Source: an uncultured Bacteroidia bacterium (lineage in GTDB: Bacteria > Bacteroidota > Bacteroidia > J057 > CALAJH01). From it: a DNA stretch of 64,000 bases. Below, piece by piece: positions 1-8,443 of this stretch (the stretch's first letter is position 1; the number at the start of each line of letters is the position of its first letter). A program made the translations under genes and the position numbers. A model generated the notes under the pieces. It saw only the letters and a list, made by a program, of their open reading frames with translations. It was not told where the DNA came from and made no database searches. The stretch is taken from positions 1 to 64,000 of the forward strand of contig CALAJH010000058.1 of the NCBI GenBank assembly GCA_937922655.1, read 5' to 3'.

Positions 1-681
1 GAGGGCAAGATGATGCATCAATTTCGGGCGGATTGGGCCCTGCCGAGATATTGGATAGACGAAAGCCGGGGCCGCGCCGAACTCATTGGAAAACAAAAAG
101 ACGACGGCCAAACCCTCCCTTATCAACGGTATAGAATCGCCTATCGCGCTATAGCGCGTGCAATCGAACCACGTACGTTTATTGCCACGATTTTGCCGAA
201 AATCGTGTTTTACGGCCACTCTTTAAATGCCGATATTGGAATTCTTAATTTAAGCGACCAAATCGTCGCTCTTGCGTTGCTAAACTCTTTTTGCGTGGAT
301 TATATTATTCGTTCGATGATAAACGCTAATTTAACGACCAATTTTGTTTACCAGCTTCCGGTACCTCGTTTGACGTTGGGGGAGGCGGGTTACGAGTATT
401 TGTTGGAGCGTTCGTTGCGGTTGGTTTGCGTGGGGGATAGGTTTGTGGCATTGTGGCGGGAGGTTGCGGGGGACGCACCGTATCCTTCGGCGCCGACGGA
501 CGAGGAGCGTTTGTCGATGCGTGCGGAAATGGACGCGGCGGTGGCGAGGATTTACGGTTTGACGGCCGAGGAGTTCGAGTACGTGCTATCGACGTTTCCG
601 ATTGTTGACGAGTCTCACAAGCGCATGGCGCTGGAACGTTTTGTTTTTAGCTATAAGGCGGACGTTAAGCTTTGGGAATAG
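1..681 (+). CDS. C-terminal part of a DNA adenine methyltransferase / type IIG-like restriction-modification protein (5' end outside window)
   Basis: The frame is open from base 1 and ends at TAG 679-681, so this is the last ~226 residues of a longer protein. The opening residues EGKMMHQF, then PRYWIDE, then YRIAYRAIARAIEPRTFIA and a segment ending TNFVYQLPVPRL match what I know of the C-terminal target-recognition part of Eco57I/PglX-like N6-adenine methyltransferases. The tail (IYGLTAEEFEYVLSTFP) is also typical of those enzymes. The catalytic NPPY region would lie upstream and cannot be seen. Such enzymes modify host DNA and may also cut unmodified DNA. The ATG at position 10 is internal and not the real start. 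Whether it is a stand-alone type IIG enzyme or part of a BREX-like system cannot be decided here. Confidence 0.8.
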   Translation, partial: EGKMMHQFRADWALPRYWIDESRGRAELIGKQKDDGQTLPYQRYRIAYRAIARAIEPRTFIATILPKIVFYGHSLNADIGILNLSDQIVALALLNSFCVDYIIRSMINANLTTNFVYQLPVPRLTLGEAGYEYLLERSLRLVCVGDRFVALWREVAGDAPYPSAPTDEERLSMRAEMDAAVARIYGLTAEEFEYVLSTFPIVDESHKRMALERFVFSYKADVKLWE

Positions 682-709
682 GGGCGCGGAATTTTGGGAA
701 CTTGGAGGA

Positions 710-1480
710 CTATTGGGGGCTATGGTATTCGTGGAGGTCGGCACGAATGGAGCCGACGACGATGGGGGATTCGATGCGTACGGGGAGTCTTTTTTGGTCG
801 TCGGTGACCCAAATGGTCATTTCGTTTTCGCCTTTGAAAACACGTCCGGCGATGAGAATGGGTGAAAGTTTGATGCATTTGACTTTTCCGAGGGCGGAGG
901 ATATGGTTTCCCGTCCGAGGACTTTGAGTCCGAGGGGGTATACGCCGTCGTCGAAAAAGGTGGGCACGGGAAAGACGTCTCCATCTTTGGCGTTGTTCAA
1001 ATCCAAAGAACGGGCGTAATAGAAAGCGGTGAGCATGTCTTGGGTGTATTCGGGGGCGTGAAAGATTCCGTTTCGTCCTTTGACGGTTCGGGCGTCGTGG
1101 TCGAAGGTGACGGTGTCGTCGTATTTGTAGTCTCCTTCTCGCCAATGCTTTTCGTATTTCCAGGGCATGAGGGCGTCTTTGTCCATGAGGGTGGTGAAAC
1201 GGTCGTCGACGGTGTAGAACCAATCGAAAGAGCTTGCGGAACGGCCTTGTCCGTGGAGGCGGTAACAGGGTCTTTTGTTGTAGGTTTCGATTTTGGGGTC
1301 AACGGAAAAGGAGGCGTATCCTGCGGTAATCCAGCCGTAATGGACTCTGTAAACGACTTTTTCTCCGGGGGCAAAGGGTTTGTTGGCAAAGCTTCGGTAT
1401 TTTGGGGAATCGTAGGCCGTGAGCGAGAAGGCGGCGAGGGCGGCAAGGAGGAGGGCCGTAGGTAGGACTGCTCGTTTCAT
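710..1480 (-). CDS. DUF3108 domain-containing exported protein
   Basis: This 256-residue protein begins with a signal-peptide-like segment (MKRAVLPTALLLAALAAFSL) and then FANKPFAPGEKVVYRVHYGWITAG, the usual opening of DUF3108 proteins. I chose the ATG at 1480 because it puts the signal peptide at the N terminus; an upstream in-frame start at 1537 would add a non-signal stretch overlapping the hmgA stop. The gene lies 44 bases downstream of hmgA on the same strand, so the two may be co-transcribed. It converges with the methyltransferase gene, with 28 bases between the stops. The molecular function of DUF3108 is not known; a periplasmic or envelope role is inferred from the signal peptide. Confidence 0.82.
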   Translation of the reverse strand: MKRAVLPTALLLAALAAFSLTAYDSPKYRSFANKPFAPGEKVVYRVHYGWITAGYASFSVDPKIETYNKRPCYRLHGQGRSASSFDWFYTVDDRFTTLMDKDALMPWKYEKHWREGDYKYDDTVTFDHDARTVKGRNGIFHAPEYTQDMLTAFYYARSLDLNNAKDGDVFPVPTFFDDGVYPLGLKVLGRETISSALGKVKCIKLSPILIAGRVFKGENEMTIWVTDDQKRLPVRIESPIVVGSIRADLHEYHSPQ

Positions 1481-1524
1481 GGATATACGTTTTTTATAAG
1501 GCTTTATGCAAAAGGCGGGCCAAA

Positions 1525-2682
1525 TTATTCGAGCCACGAACGGAAATAATCGGGGTCTTCGAGGGAAAGGGCGGCTTGGGTAAGGCGTAGGGGCCTGAAG
1601 GTGTCGACCATGACGGCGATTTCTTGGGTTTGTTTTTGTCCGAAGCTTCGTTCGACGGCGCCGGGGTGGGGTCCGTGGGGAATGCCGATGGGGTGGAGGG
1701 TGATTTGTCCGCGTTCGACGTGCTTTCGACTCATAAATTCGCCGTCGACGTAATAAAGGACTTCGTCGGAATCGACGTTGCTGTGGTTGTAAGGGACGAC
1801 GATGGCGTCGGGGTGGTAGTCGAAAAGGCGTGGGACGAACGAACAGACGACGAAGTTTCGGGCCTCAAAGTTTTGATGGACGGGGGGCGGCTGATGGATG
1901 CGTCCGGTGATGGGTTCGAAGTCGTGAATGGAAAAGACGTAAGGATAAAAGCATCCGTCCCAGCCGAGGAAATCAAAGGGGTGGGAGGCGTAAACGAAGG
2001 GCCAGAGGCGGTGATTTTTTTTGATTTTGATTAAAAAGTTGCCTTTTTGGTCGTAGGTGCGGAGGTTTTGGGGGGTGCGCAGGTCGCGTTCGCAGAAGGG
2101 GGCGTGTTCTTCGAGTTGGCCGTAGCGGTTGAGGTACTTTTTGGGGAAAGCGATGGGGCTGGGGCTTTCGATGATGAAGAGGCGGTTTTCGGGCGTATCG
2201 AAAGCGATTTGATAAATCACGCCGCGGGGAATATGGACGTAGTCTCCGGGGGAAAAGCGAAGTTCGCCGTATCCGGTGAAGAGCGTACCGTTTCCTTGGT
2301 GGATGAAAAGGAGTTCGTCGTGGGAGGCGTTCTTGTAAAAGCAGTCGTTCAAGCCGCGCGTGGGTGCGGCCAAACTCAGGCATACGTCGTCGTTGACGAG
2401 CACGGGCGTGCGTGCGGCGAGGTAGTCGTCGGCGGGCGGGAGCCGAAAGCCGCGAAAGCTTCGTGGGGCGATGTTGTTTTCGACGGCGATTTTGGGGCTA
2501 AGGTCGGTCGGGGGTTCGAAGGCGGCTATCATCGTCGGCGGGTAAAGGTGATAGACCAACGAATAAATGCTCGAAAAACCCTCGGTGCTGACCAACTCCT
2601 CGGCCATCAAACGTCCTTGGTCGTCTCGAAAAGCGACGTGTCGTTTGCGCGGAATACTTCCACGCGACTGATAATGCGGCAT
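1525..2682 (-). CDS. hmgA: homogentisate 1,2-dioxygenase
   Basis: This Fe(II) ring-cleaving enzyme turns homogentisate into maleylacetoacetate in tyrosine and phenylalanine breakdown. The 385-residue protein shows the family pattern through its whole length: MPHYQSRGSIPRKRHVAFR at the start, a central cupin stretch (FIHQGNGTLFTGYGELRFSPGDYVHIPRGV), and a C-terminal metal-site region with IPHGPHPGAVERSFG followed by TQEIAVMVDTF. It is slightly shorter than the human enzyme, as expected for this bacterial branch. The other genes of the pathway (fumarylacetoacetase, HPPD) are not adjacent. A -7 element lies 19 bases upstream of the ATG. Confidence 0.93.
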   Translation of the reverse strand: MPHYQSRGSIPRKRHVAFRDDQGRLMAEELVSTEGFSSIYSLVYHLYPPTMIAAFEPPTDLSPKIAVENNIAPRSFRGFRLPPADDYLAARTPVLVNDDVCLSLAAPTRGLNDCFYKNASHDELLFIHQGNGTLFTGYGELRFSPGDYVHIPRGVIYQIAFDTPENRLFIIESPSPIAFPKKYLNRYGQLEEHAPFCERDLRTPQNLRTYDQKGNFLIKIKKNHRLWPFVYASHPFDFLGWDGCFYPYVFSIHDFEPITGRIHQPPPVHQNFEARNFVVCSFVPRLFDYHPDAIVVPYNHSNVDSDEVLYYVDGEFMSRKHVERGQITLHPIGIPHGPHPGAVERSFGQKQTQEIAVMVDTFRPLRLTQAALSLEDPDYFRSWLE

Positions 2683-2701
2683 AACGTTTTAAGTCGGAGG
2701 T

Positions 2702-2709
2702 CAAAAATA
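2702..2709 (-). promoter_or_regulatory. -7 element of hmgA
   Basis: TATTTTTG on the minus strand, an exact match to the Bacteroidota -7 consensus TAnnTTTG, 19 bases before the hmgA ATG at 2682. Confidence 0.65.
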
Positions 2710-3120
2710 CAAAAAAAACGTTGGTGAAAAAAATTATTGTCGGTTCAAAAGCGGGTTTTGCCGTTGGGGGTCAAAAAGCTCGAAACCCACCGGCGTTTCG
2801 GCCATAAGCGTCAAACACGCAAAGTGGGGCGGTGGTAAGGTTTGTGGTTTTGTTGGGGTTCGGGGCGTTTTTCGAGTTTTTTTGGGGGAAAACGTCAAAT
2901 GATTCGTTGTTTTTTTAAGGCTTGTCCAAGGGTTGGATTGGGGCGTTTGGGGCCGGTTTGGTTTAAAGAACGGAGCGGCCCTTGGACGTAAAAATGGGAA
3001 AAGTAATGTAACAAAAAAGCGAATTTTTTTGTTGTTTTGCAACGGGAAACAGCGTTAGAAAAAACATTCATTCACAACCGTTTCATTTTTTCTCTTTGGC
3101 GCTCAAACGGCGCTTAAACC
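2710..3120. other. intergenic region between hmgA and the TPR gene, no gene seen
   Basis: About 410 AT-rich bases between divergently read genes. A 102-codon minus-strand frame (2734-3042) exists, but its product is low-complexity Pro/Thr/Lys/Arg without any fold signature, so I do not call it. I see no hairpin, tRNA or exact -7 element for the rightward gene. Confidence 0.6.
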
Positions 3121-4590
3121 ATGAGTATTCTAGAAACCATTCAACAACTTAGGAAGGAAGGCAAAACGGAAGAGGCCCGTAACCAAGCCTTGGCAGCCTA
3201 CCACCTTCACCCCGACGACCGGGAAACCAAACAAGCCTACGCATGGACGCTTTACGACCAAATGAAGGCGGCGGCGGCGGAACGCAATCTCGACAAACAC
3301 CTCGATATTTTCGAGACCATCGTCAAGCTCGACGTTTTCGACGCCGATCTTGCGCTCAAAGTAGGTTGGATAGGCTTCAAAGGCTTCAAAAAATTTGCCG
3401 ACAAACACAAGCCCACCCGTGCGCACATCATCCGCTATATTCCGTGCATGCAGGCCGTGCCGTACGAAAAGCCGTCCGACCTGCATTCGATTTTGCTCAA
3501 TCAGGTGATTACCTTCCGGGAAATCGTGCCGGATTTGGGCGGATTCATGCGCTGGTGGAACTTCGACAACTTCACCGAGGAGGATTACCGCCCGTTTTTG
3601 CGCAAAAGCAAGACCTATTCGAGCCTCGCCGAAAAAGCCTATTACATCTACGCCAACCACCTGCTGGAAGTAAACGACCTACCCAACATCCGGCTCTATT
3701 ATCCGTTTTTGGAGCAGTTGGGGATGGTACACCCCGAATACAAGCGGGTAACGCTCTACAAAGCGCGTTGCCTTGTGCGTTTGGGGGAAAAGGAAAAGGC
3801 GGCGGAAATGCTTTTGGGGCTTATTCGTCAAAAAAAGAACGAGCAAATGGCGTGGGCGGGGTTGGCCGAAATTTACGAACCGAATCCGCGCTTGTGCCTT
3901 GCCTGCTATTGCAAAGCCCTTTTGGCCAAAGGTTCGCCCGAAAACGCCTTCGACATCCGCGTCAATTGCCTACCCGTCATGCTGCGCCTCGGATTCCTCA
4001 AAGAAGCCAAAACCGAGTACCTGCAAATCGAACAGTACGTGCGCGAACTGGGCGAACCCGTGCCCGACGCCGTCGCCTTCGTGCCAAGCGAACCGTGGTA
4101 CGAAAGCGTCGTCGCTTGGCGCCACAACCGCCTGTTTTACCTCCACAACTGCGGTCCTGCCGACGACGTGCTTTATCGCGACGTACCCCAGTATTTTGTG
4201 GTCATTACGGGCGTCAACGAAGCCCGGGGCATCGCCTATTTCCGGCACAACAACGACATCGCCGGCCACTTCAAAATCAAAAAGTTTCGATTCAAATTCG
4301 AGAAAGGCGACGTTTTCGTGTTTCGGTTGGTGGGCGTACAAAATTCGCAAGGCCTCAAATACGAACCCGTAACGATAAGCGAAGCCTCCAAACGCGAATT
4401 TTTGGACACCGAGGTGCGCATCAATATGACGGGGGGCTTCGGCTTTGCCGACGACATTTTCATCGAACCGGGTTTGGTGGCCGCGGCGCACCTGCGCCAT
4501 CGCGACCGCGCCCGCGGCGTGGCCACCGTCAGCTACGACAAAAAACGCGACAAATGGGGTTGGAAAGCCATTTCCATCGAACGGGTATAA
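3121..4590 (+). CDS. TPR protein with C-terminal OB-like (S1/cold-shock-like) domains
   Basis: The first ~290 of 489 residues are helical and TPR-like (MSILETIQQLRKEGKTEEARNQ, later YYPFLEQLG, EKAAEMLLGLIRQKKNEQMAWAGLAEIYEP). The C-terminal ~150 residues look like two small beta-barrels: one around YFVVITGVNEARGIAYFRHNN and a second around TGGFGFADDIFIEP, which recalls cold-shock/S1 nucleic-acid-binding strands. No signal peptide is visible, so it is likely cytoplasmic. A related architecture (TPR-S1) has, to my memory, been described as a component of NTP-dependent bacterial conflict systems. No MoxR ATPase or vWA partner is next to it here, so that role is only a possibility. It is followed by a strong bidirectional terminator. 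Confidence 0.6.
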   Translation: MSILETIQQLRKEGKTEEARNQALAAYHLHPDDRETKQAYAWTLYDQMKAAAAERNLDKHLDIFETIVKLDVFDADLALKVGWIGFKGFKKFADKHKPTRAHIIRYIPCMQAVPYEKPSDLHSILLNQVITFREIVPDLGGFMRWWNFDNFTEEDYRPFLRKSKTYSSLAEKAYYIYANHLLEVNDLPNIRLYYPFLEQLGMVHPEYKRVTLYKARCLVRLGEKEKAAEMLLGLIRQKKNEQMAWAGLAEIYEPNPRLCLACYCKALLAKGSPENAFDIRVNCLPVMLRLGFLKEAKTEYLQIEQYVRELGEPVPDAVAFVPSEPWYESVVAWRHNRLFYLHNCGPADDVLYRDVPQYFVVITGVNEARGIAYFRHNNDIAGHFKIKKFRFKFEKGDVFVFRLVGVQNSQGLKYEPVTISEASKREFLDTEVRINMTGGFGFADDIFIEPGLVAAAHLRHRDRARGVATVSYDKKRDKWGWKAISIERV

Positions 4591-4595
4591 ACACG

Positions 4596-4634
4596 AAAAC
4601 GGGGCCGGAACCGAGAACGCCGGCCCCGTTTTTT
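4596..4634. terminator. bidirectional Rho-independent terminator
   Basis: A perfect 13-bp stem, AAAACGGGGCCGG (4596-4608) with CCGGCCCCGTTTT (4620-4632), closes an 11-base loop. A T-run follows on both strands. It separates the convergent TPR gene (stop 4590) and lipB (stop 4645). Confidence 0.88.
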
Positions 4635-4644
4635 CCGGCCTTGC

Positions 4645-5334
4645 TTAACCGCGCCGCGCCGCGTCAAACAAGGTCAAAAGATGCGCTTTGAGTCTGTCTT
4701 TGACCTCGCTGATTTGCGGGGCGTAACCCAGTTCGCGGCTCATGGACGTCACCGCCTTGCCGCGTATGCCGCACGGAACTATCCAATCGAAATACGACAA
4801 GTCCGTCGTTACGTTGAACGCAAAACCGTGCATCGTCACCCAACGCGAACACTTGATGCCCATGGCCGCGATTTTTCGCGCACGCGGCGTATCGACCTCC
4901 ATCCATACGCCCGTATAACCGGCATAACGCTCGCCCGGCAAACCATAGTCGGCCATCGTTAAAATAATCGCTTCTTCAAGCGTGCGAAGGTATCGCGAAA
5001 GGTCGGTAAAAAAGTTTTCGAGGTCGAAAATCGGATAGCCGACGATTTGTCCGGGGCCGTGAAAGGTAACGTCCCCGCCGCGTTCGATGGGGAAAAAAGA
5101 CACCCCGCGCTCGGCCAAAAACGCGGGGGACATGAGTACGTTGTTCGCATTGCCGTTTTTACCCAAAGTAAAAACCGGCGGATGTTCGCAAAAAACAAGG
5201 TAATTCGGGGTGGGCAAAGGAATTTCGCGACGGCGGTTTTCCAATTTTATCTCCACCGTCCGCGATTGATACTTTTTTTGACGTTCCCACGCAACGGCGT
5301 AGTCCGTCAATCCCCAATCCTCGAAGATAATCAA
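4645..5334 (-). CDS. lipB: octanoyltransferase LipB
   Basis: It moves octanoyl groups from acyl carrier protein to lipoyl domains, the first step of lipoate synthesis. Family motifs are clear: RGGDVTFHGPGQ, then KIAAMGIKCSRWVTMHGFAFN with the active-site lysine, and PCGIRGKAVTSM with the thioester cysteine. Length (229 residues) is normal. The start codon is TTG at 5334, overlapping the upstream lipoprotein stop as TTGA. This start is chosen because MIIFEDWGLTDYAVAWE matches the family N terminus and no ATG is available. The overlap implies translational coupling to the lipoprotein gene. Confidence 0.95.
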   Translation of the reverse strand: MIIFEDWGLTDYAVAWERQKKYQSRTVEIKLENRRREIPLPTPNYLVFCEHPPVFTLGKNGNANNVLMSPAFLAERGVSFFPIERGGDVTFHGPGQIVGYPIFDLENFFTDLSRYLRTLEEAIILTMADYGLPGERYAGYTGVWMEVDTPRARKIAAMGIKCSRWVTMHGFAFNVTTDLSYFDWIVPCGIRGKAVTSMSRELGYAPQISEVKDRLKAHLLTLFDAARRG

Positions 5335-6287
5335 TCGTTGTCCTGAGAGCGCTTGTAATCGAAAACGATGTAGTCGAAGTCGTCGAACTGTGTGGTTACC
5401 ACCTCTTTGACTTTGATGGCGGCGAAGTGGTTCCAGTTGTTGTATTTGAGGTTGAGTTCGGTGAGCTGAAGCAGGACGATGTCTCCGACTCGAAGCTTGG
5501 GCGTTCTTTGCACCTTGACGCGGGACAAATACGCCTGCCGCATCGTCGAATACGAGGCTTGGTCGTAATTGAATTCGTTTTCTCGAACGACGACCATCAC
5601 CGCGCCAAACTGGTTGTTGGGCGAAACGATGGATTGGTCGAATTCGCCGGAGGTTTCGGTGGTTTCGCGGATGTCTTGGGCCGCGAGGCTGGAGGCGTGT
5701 TGGCGGGCGATGAGATTGAAGGCGCCCAGATTGCCGCCGGCCATGCGGTTGTAAAGGGTGTCGTTGCGGTAGCTGAGCATGGAAAAATATTGCGCCAACG
5801 TATCGGTGCGTTTAAAGTCCACGGTAACGACGAAAAGCGAACAGTCTTTTTGGCCCTTGTTGTCCTCGACGCAAAAATTGAGTTCGATGCGGGTCATGGG
5901 CGGCAGGTTGGGAACGACGTATTTGACGCTTTCGCGCACCGAGTTGCCCGAAATTTCTTTGTCCACGATGAGGCTTTGGCTTAGCACGTCGCCGGTAAGC
6001 AGGACGGTGTCGCGCGTTACGCCGTTGACGACGATTTGGTCGTCGTAGTAACGGACGTTGGTCAATGTTTTTTCCTCGACCGTAAACCGGGCGAGACGTT
6101 CGTTGTCGGCCAGTTGGAACGTCAGTGAAATCGGCGTTCCGGGCAGGGCGAGTTGGGAGGGGGCGGGAGGGGAAATGCGTCGTATCGTTGGTGCGGAATC
6201 GACGGGCGGCAATTCGTTGCGCTCCCGGTCTTTGCAGCCGACGACCAACGCCAATACCGCCGCCCAAAAGCCTATTCGGGTTTTCAT
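5331..6287 (-). CDS. predicted lipoprotein of unknown function
   Basis: Starting at the ATG at 6287, the 318-residue product has a short hydrophobic leader ending in a lipobox (ALVVGC, Cys18), so it is probably lipid-anchored. The middle (about residues 45-160) is rich in beta-strand-like alternation with SLTFQLADNERLARF and could be an Ig-like fold; I recognise no named family. A -7 element sits 12 bases before the ATG and overlaps the hslU stop codon, so transcription probably starts there rather than by read-through only. Its stop overlaps the lipB start by four bases. Confidence 0.72.
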   Translation of the reverse strand: MKTRIGFWAAVLALVVGCKDRERNELPPVDSAPTIRRISPPAPSQLALPGTPISLTFQLADNERLARFTVEEKTLTNVRYYDDQIVVNGVTRDTVLLTGDVLSQSLIVDKEISGNSVRESVKYVVPNLPPMTRIELNFCVEDNKGQKDCSLFVVTVDFKRTDTLAQYFSMLSYRNDTLYNRMAGGNLGAFNLIARQHASSLAAQDIRETTETSGEFDQSIVSPNNQFGAVMVVVRENEFNYDQASYSTMRQAYLSRVKVQRTPKLRVGDIVLLQLTELNLKYNNWNHFAAIKVKEVVTTQFDDFDYIVFDYKRSQDND

Positions 6288-6299
6288 CACAATTTTTGA

Positions 6300-6307
6300 C
6301 AAAGTTA
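6300..6307 (-). promoter_or_regulatory. -7 element of the lipoprotein-lipB operon
   Basis: TAACTTTG on the minus strand, 12 bases before the ATG at 6287; its first three bases are the hslU stop codon. It is preceded by TTTG in the extended form TTTGTAACTTTG. Confidence 0.65.
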
Positions 6308-7726
6308 CAAAATAAATTCGCTCAAATCCTTTGAACGCGCCACTTCTTTGAGTTTTTCCCGGACGTATTCGGCGGTGATAACGAATTTTTTTTCGTTGGT
6401 TACGTCCGGCACCTCGAAAAGGATTTGGTCGAGAACGTTGGACATGATGGTGTGGAGCCTGCGGGCGCCGATGTTTTCGATTTGTTGATTGACTTCGTAA
6501 GCGATGGTGGCCATTTCGTCGAGCGCCGAATCGTCGAAAACCAGTTCCACGCCGTCGCCTTGCAACAAGGCCTGATATTGTTTGGTCAGGGCGTTGCGCG
6601 GCTGTTTGAGAATCTGGATGAAGTCTTCGCGGGTAAGGGGGTTGAGTTCGACGCGGATGGGAAAACGACCTTGAAGTTCGGGAATCATGTCGGCGGGCCG
6701 CGAGACGTGAAAGGCGCCGGCGGCGATAAAGAGCATGTGGTCGGTTTTGACCGGGCCGTGTTTGGTATTGACGACCGAACCCTCGACAATCGGAAGCAGG
6801 TCGCGTTGTACGCCTTCACGCGAAACGTCCGGCCCTCCCGCCGCCTTGCCGTTGGAAACGATTTTGTCGATTTCGTCGATAAAAATCACCCCGTGGTTTT
6901 CCGCCTTGAATATCGCCTCTTTGACCACGACGTCCATGTCGATGAGTTTTTGGGACTCTTCTTCGACAAGGTAATCGCGGGCCTCGGCGACGGTGAACGA
7001 ACGGCGCTTTTTCTTTTTCGGCGCCATGCTGTTAATCATTTCTTGAAGGCCGTCCATCGCGTCGATACCCATCGGGCCGACGACCTGTACGGCGTGGGCG
7101 TTGGAAACGACTTCGAGTTCGATGCGACGGTCGTCGAGTTCGCCGGCACGGAGCTTGACCAAAAACTTTTCGCGTGTGCGTTCGTTGAGGTCGGCGTCCG
7201 ATTCGCTGGCATAGGCCGCGTCGCTCACCCCCCCGACGGCCTCCCATACCGAGGGCGACTCGGTTTTTTTGCGCCTGCGTACCGGCGGAATGAGTGCGTC
7301 GAGAATGATTTTTTCGGCCAACTCCTGTGCTTTTTCGCGACATTCGTTTTTGTGGCGGAGCTTGACCATATTGACCGAATATTCGACCAAATCGCGCACC
7401 ATGCTTTCGACGTCCCGCCCCACGTAACCCACTTCGGTAAACTTGGAGGCCTCGACCTTGATAAACGGCGCGTCGGCCAACTGCGCCAAACGGCGCGCAA
7501 TTTCGGTTTTGCCCACGCCCGTGGCCCCAATCATAAGAATGTTGTTGGGCATGATTTCCGAACGGATTTCGGGCGGCGCGACAATCCGGCGCCAGCGATT
7601 GCGCAACGCTATCGCCACCGACTTTTTCGCCTCTTTTTGGCCGATGATATATTTGTCCAATTCGCTGACGATACGCGAAGGAGTAAGCTCCTTCATATCG
7701 AGCGTCTTTTCTTCTAGGTTCGACAT
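6305..7726 (-). CDS. hslU: HslU, ATPase subunit of the HslUV protease
   Basis: An AAA+ unfoldase that feeds proteins into the HslV peptidase. Visible motifs are the N-terminal SRIVSELDKYIIGQ, Walker A GATGVGKT (residues 67-74), the pore-loop region GYVGRDVESMVRDL, a charged I-domain insertion (about 110-240), Walker B VIFIDEIDKI, and the sensor region GRFPIRVEL. The last residues, DLSEFIL, match the C-terminal tail that docks into HslV and opens its gate, which argues that a partner HslV exists. hslV is not adjacent in this window. An alternative start is Met11. The -7 element seven bases upstream of 7726 supports the longer form. Confidence 0.95.
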   Translation of the reverse strand: MSNLEEKTLDMKELTPSRIVSELDKYIIGQKEAKKSVAIALRNRWRRIVAPPEIRSEIMPNNILMIGATGVGKTEIARRLAQLADAPFIKVEASKFTEVGYVGRDVESMVRDLVEYSVNMVKLRHKNECREKAQELAEKIILDALIPPVRRRKKTESPSVWEAVGGVSDAAYASESDADLNERTREKFLVKLRAGELDDRRIELEVVSNAHAVQVVGPMGIDAMDGLQEMINSMAPKKKKRRSFTVAEARDYLVEEESQKLIDMDVVVKEAIFKAENHGVIFIDEIDKIVSNGKAAGGPDVSREGVQRDLLPIVEGSVVNTKHGPVKTDHMLFIAAGAFHVSRPADMIPELQGRFPIRVELNPLTREDFIQILKQPRNALTKQYQALLQGDGVELVFDDSALDEMATIAYEVNQQIENIGARRLHTIMSNVLDQILFEVPDVTNEKKFVITAEYVREKLKEVARSKDLSEFIL

Positions 7727-7733
7727 CGCCCCG

Positions 7734-7741
7734 CAAAATTA
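7734..7741 (-). promoter_or_regulatory. -7 element of hslU
   Basis: TAATTTTG on the minus strand, only 7 bases before the ATG at 7726, in the extended context CTTTGTAATTTTGC. Confidence 0.65.
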
Positions 7742-7753
7742 CAAAGTAAAGCG

Positions 7754-8443
7754 TTACCGGCGCCGGCGTTTTTGGGATTTGTCTTCTTTGGCGGCGCGGC
7801 GTTTATTGCGGCGTTCGTCTTGAGGGTCGGGACGCAGAAGGTCGGTACGTTTGTCGGCACGTATTTTCCCTTCACGGCGTTCGATTTGCCGGTCTTCGTG
7901 CGTCGGAATCAAAAACTCCGGCGTAATACGGATTTTACCCTGCGTCATCTCCGCCACTTGGGCGCACAACGACTCGTCGTTGGGAACCATCAACCCTTGC
8001 GCCGCCGCAAACTGACGCATGAGTTCGACGGAGGCCAAAATTTGTCGGCGACGCAGACCCGGGTCGTCGGTTTCCGAAACCTTGTTCAAGAACGTGGCCA
8101 CGTTCTTGCCGTATTGTTTGTAGCGGTTGCCGACGCCGCCCGCATAACCGGGGTGCGGCGGGTGCGACGTCGCGCTCTCCGACGGCCTACTCAGCGCAAC
8201 CGGCGAATCGACCTCGAGCGTATAACCCGAAATTCGGTAGAGCTGCTGCCACATAAGGCTTCGCCAGTCCGGATTTTCCATGGCCGAAGGCGAAACGGTC
8301 GCCATGATTCTGACAATTTCCTTGGCCTTGCGACTGCGTCTTTCAGGGTCGGGCTCCGATTTCAATTTTTCGACCAACTCCTGTACGTTTCGCCCAAACT
8401 CCTTCAAAACGATGGGCGTATCCGATTTTTGGTATGCCAACAT
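7754..8443 (-). CDS. DUF4290 protein
   Basis: The 229-residue protein begins MLAYQKSDTPIVLKEFGRNVQELVEKL and continues RRSRKAKEIVRIMATVSPSAMENPDWRSLMWQQLY, the hallmark of DUF4290, a family I know only from Bacteroidota. The C terminus (from about residue 190) is very basic (RRNKRRAAKEDKSQKRRRR) and may bind nucleic acid or membranes; this is inference. The ATG at 8443 is preferred over an upstream GTG at 8461 because the family starts at MLAY. It lies 27 bases upstream of hslU, but hslU appears to have its own -7 element in that gap. The function is unknown. Confidence 0.85.
   Translation of the reverse strand: MLAYQKSDTPIVLKEFGRNVQELVEKLKSEPDPERRSRKAKEIVRIMATVSPSAMENPDWRSLMWQQLYRISGYTLEVDSPVALSRPSESATSHPPHPGYAGGVGNRYKQYGKNVATFLNKVSETDDPGLRRRQILASVELMRQFAAAQGLMVPNDESLCAQVAEMTQGKIRITPEFLIPTHEDRQIERREGKIRADKRTDLLRPDPQDERRNKRRAAKEDKSQKRRRR

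Noticed and set aside
2734-3042. A 102-codon minus-strand frame in the hmgA upstream gap
   Set aside because: Low-complexity Pro/Thr/Lys/Arg product, no start context and no family.
6425-7717. A 430-codon plus-strand frame opposite hslU
   Set aside because: HslU on the other strand is complete and unmistakable; the antisense product matches nothing.
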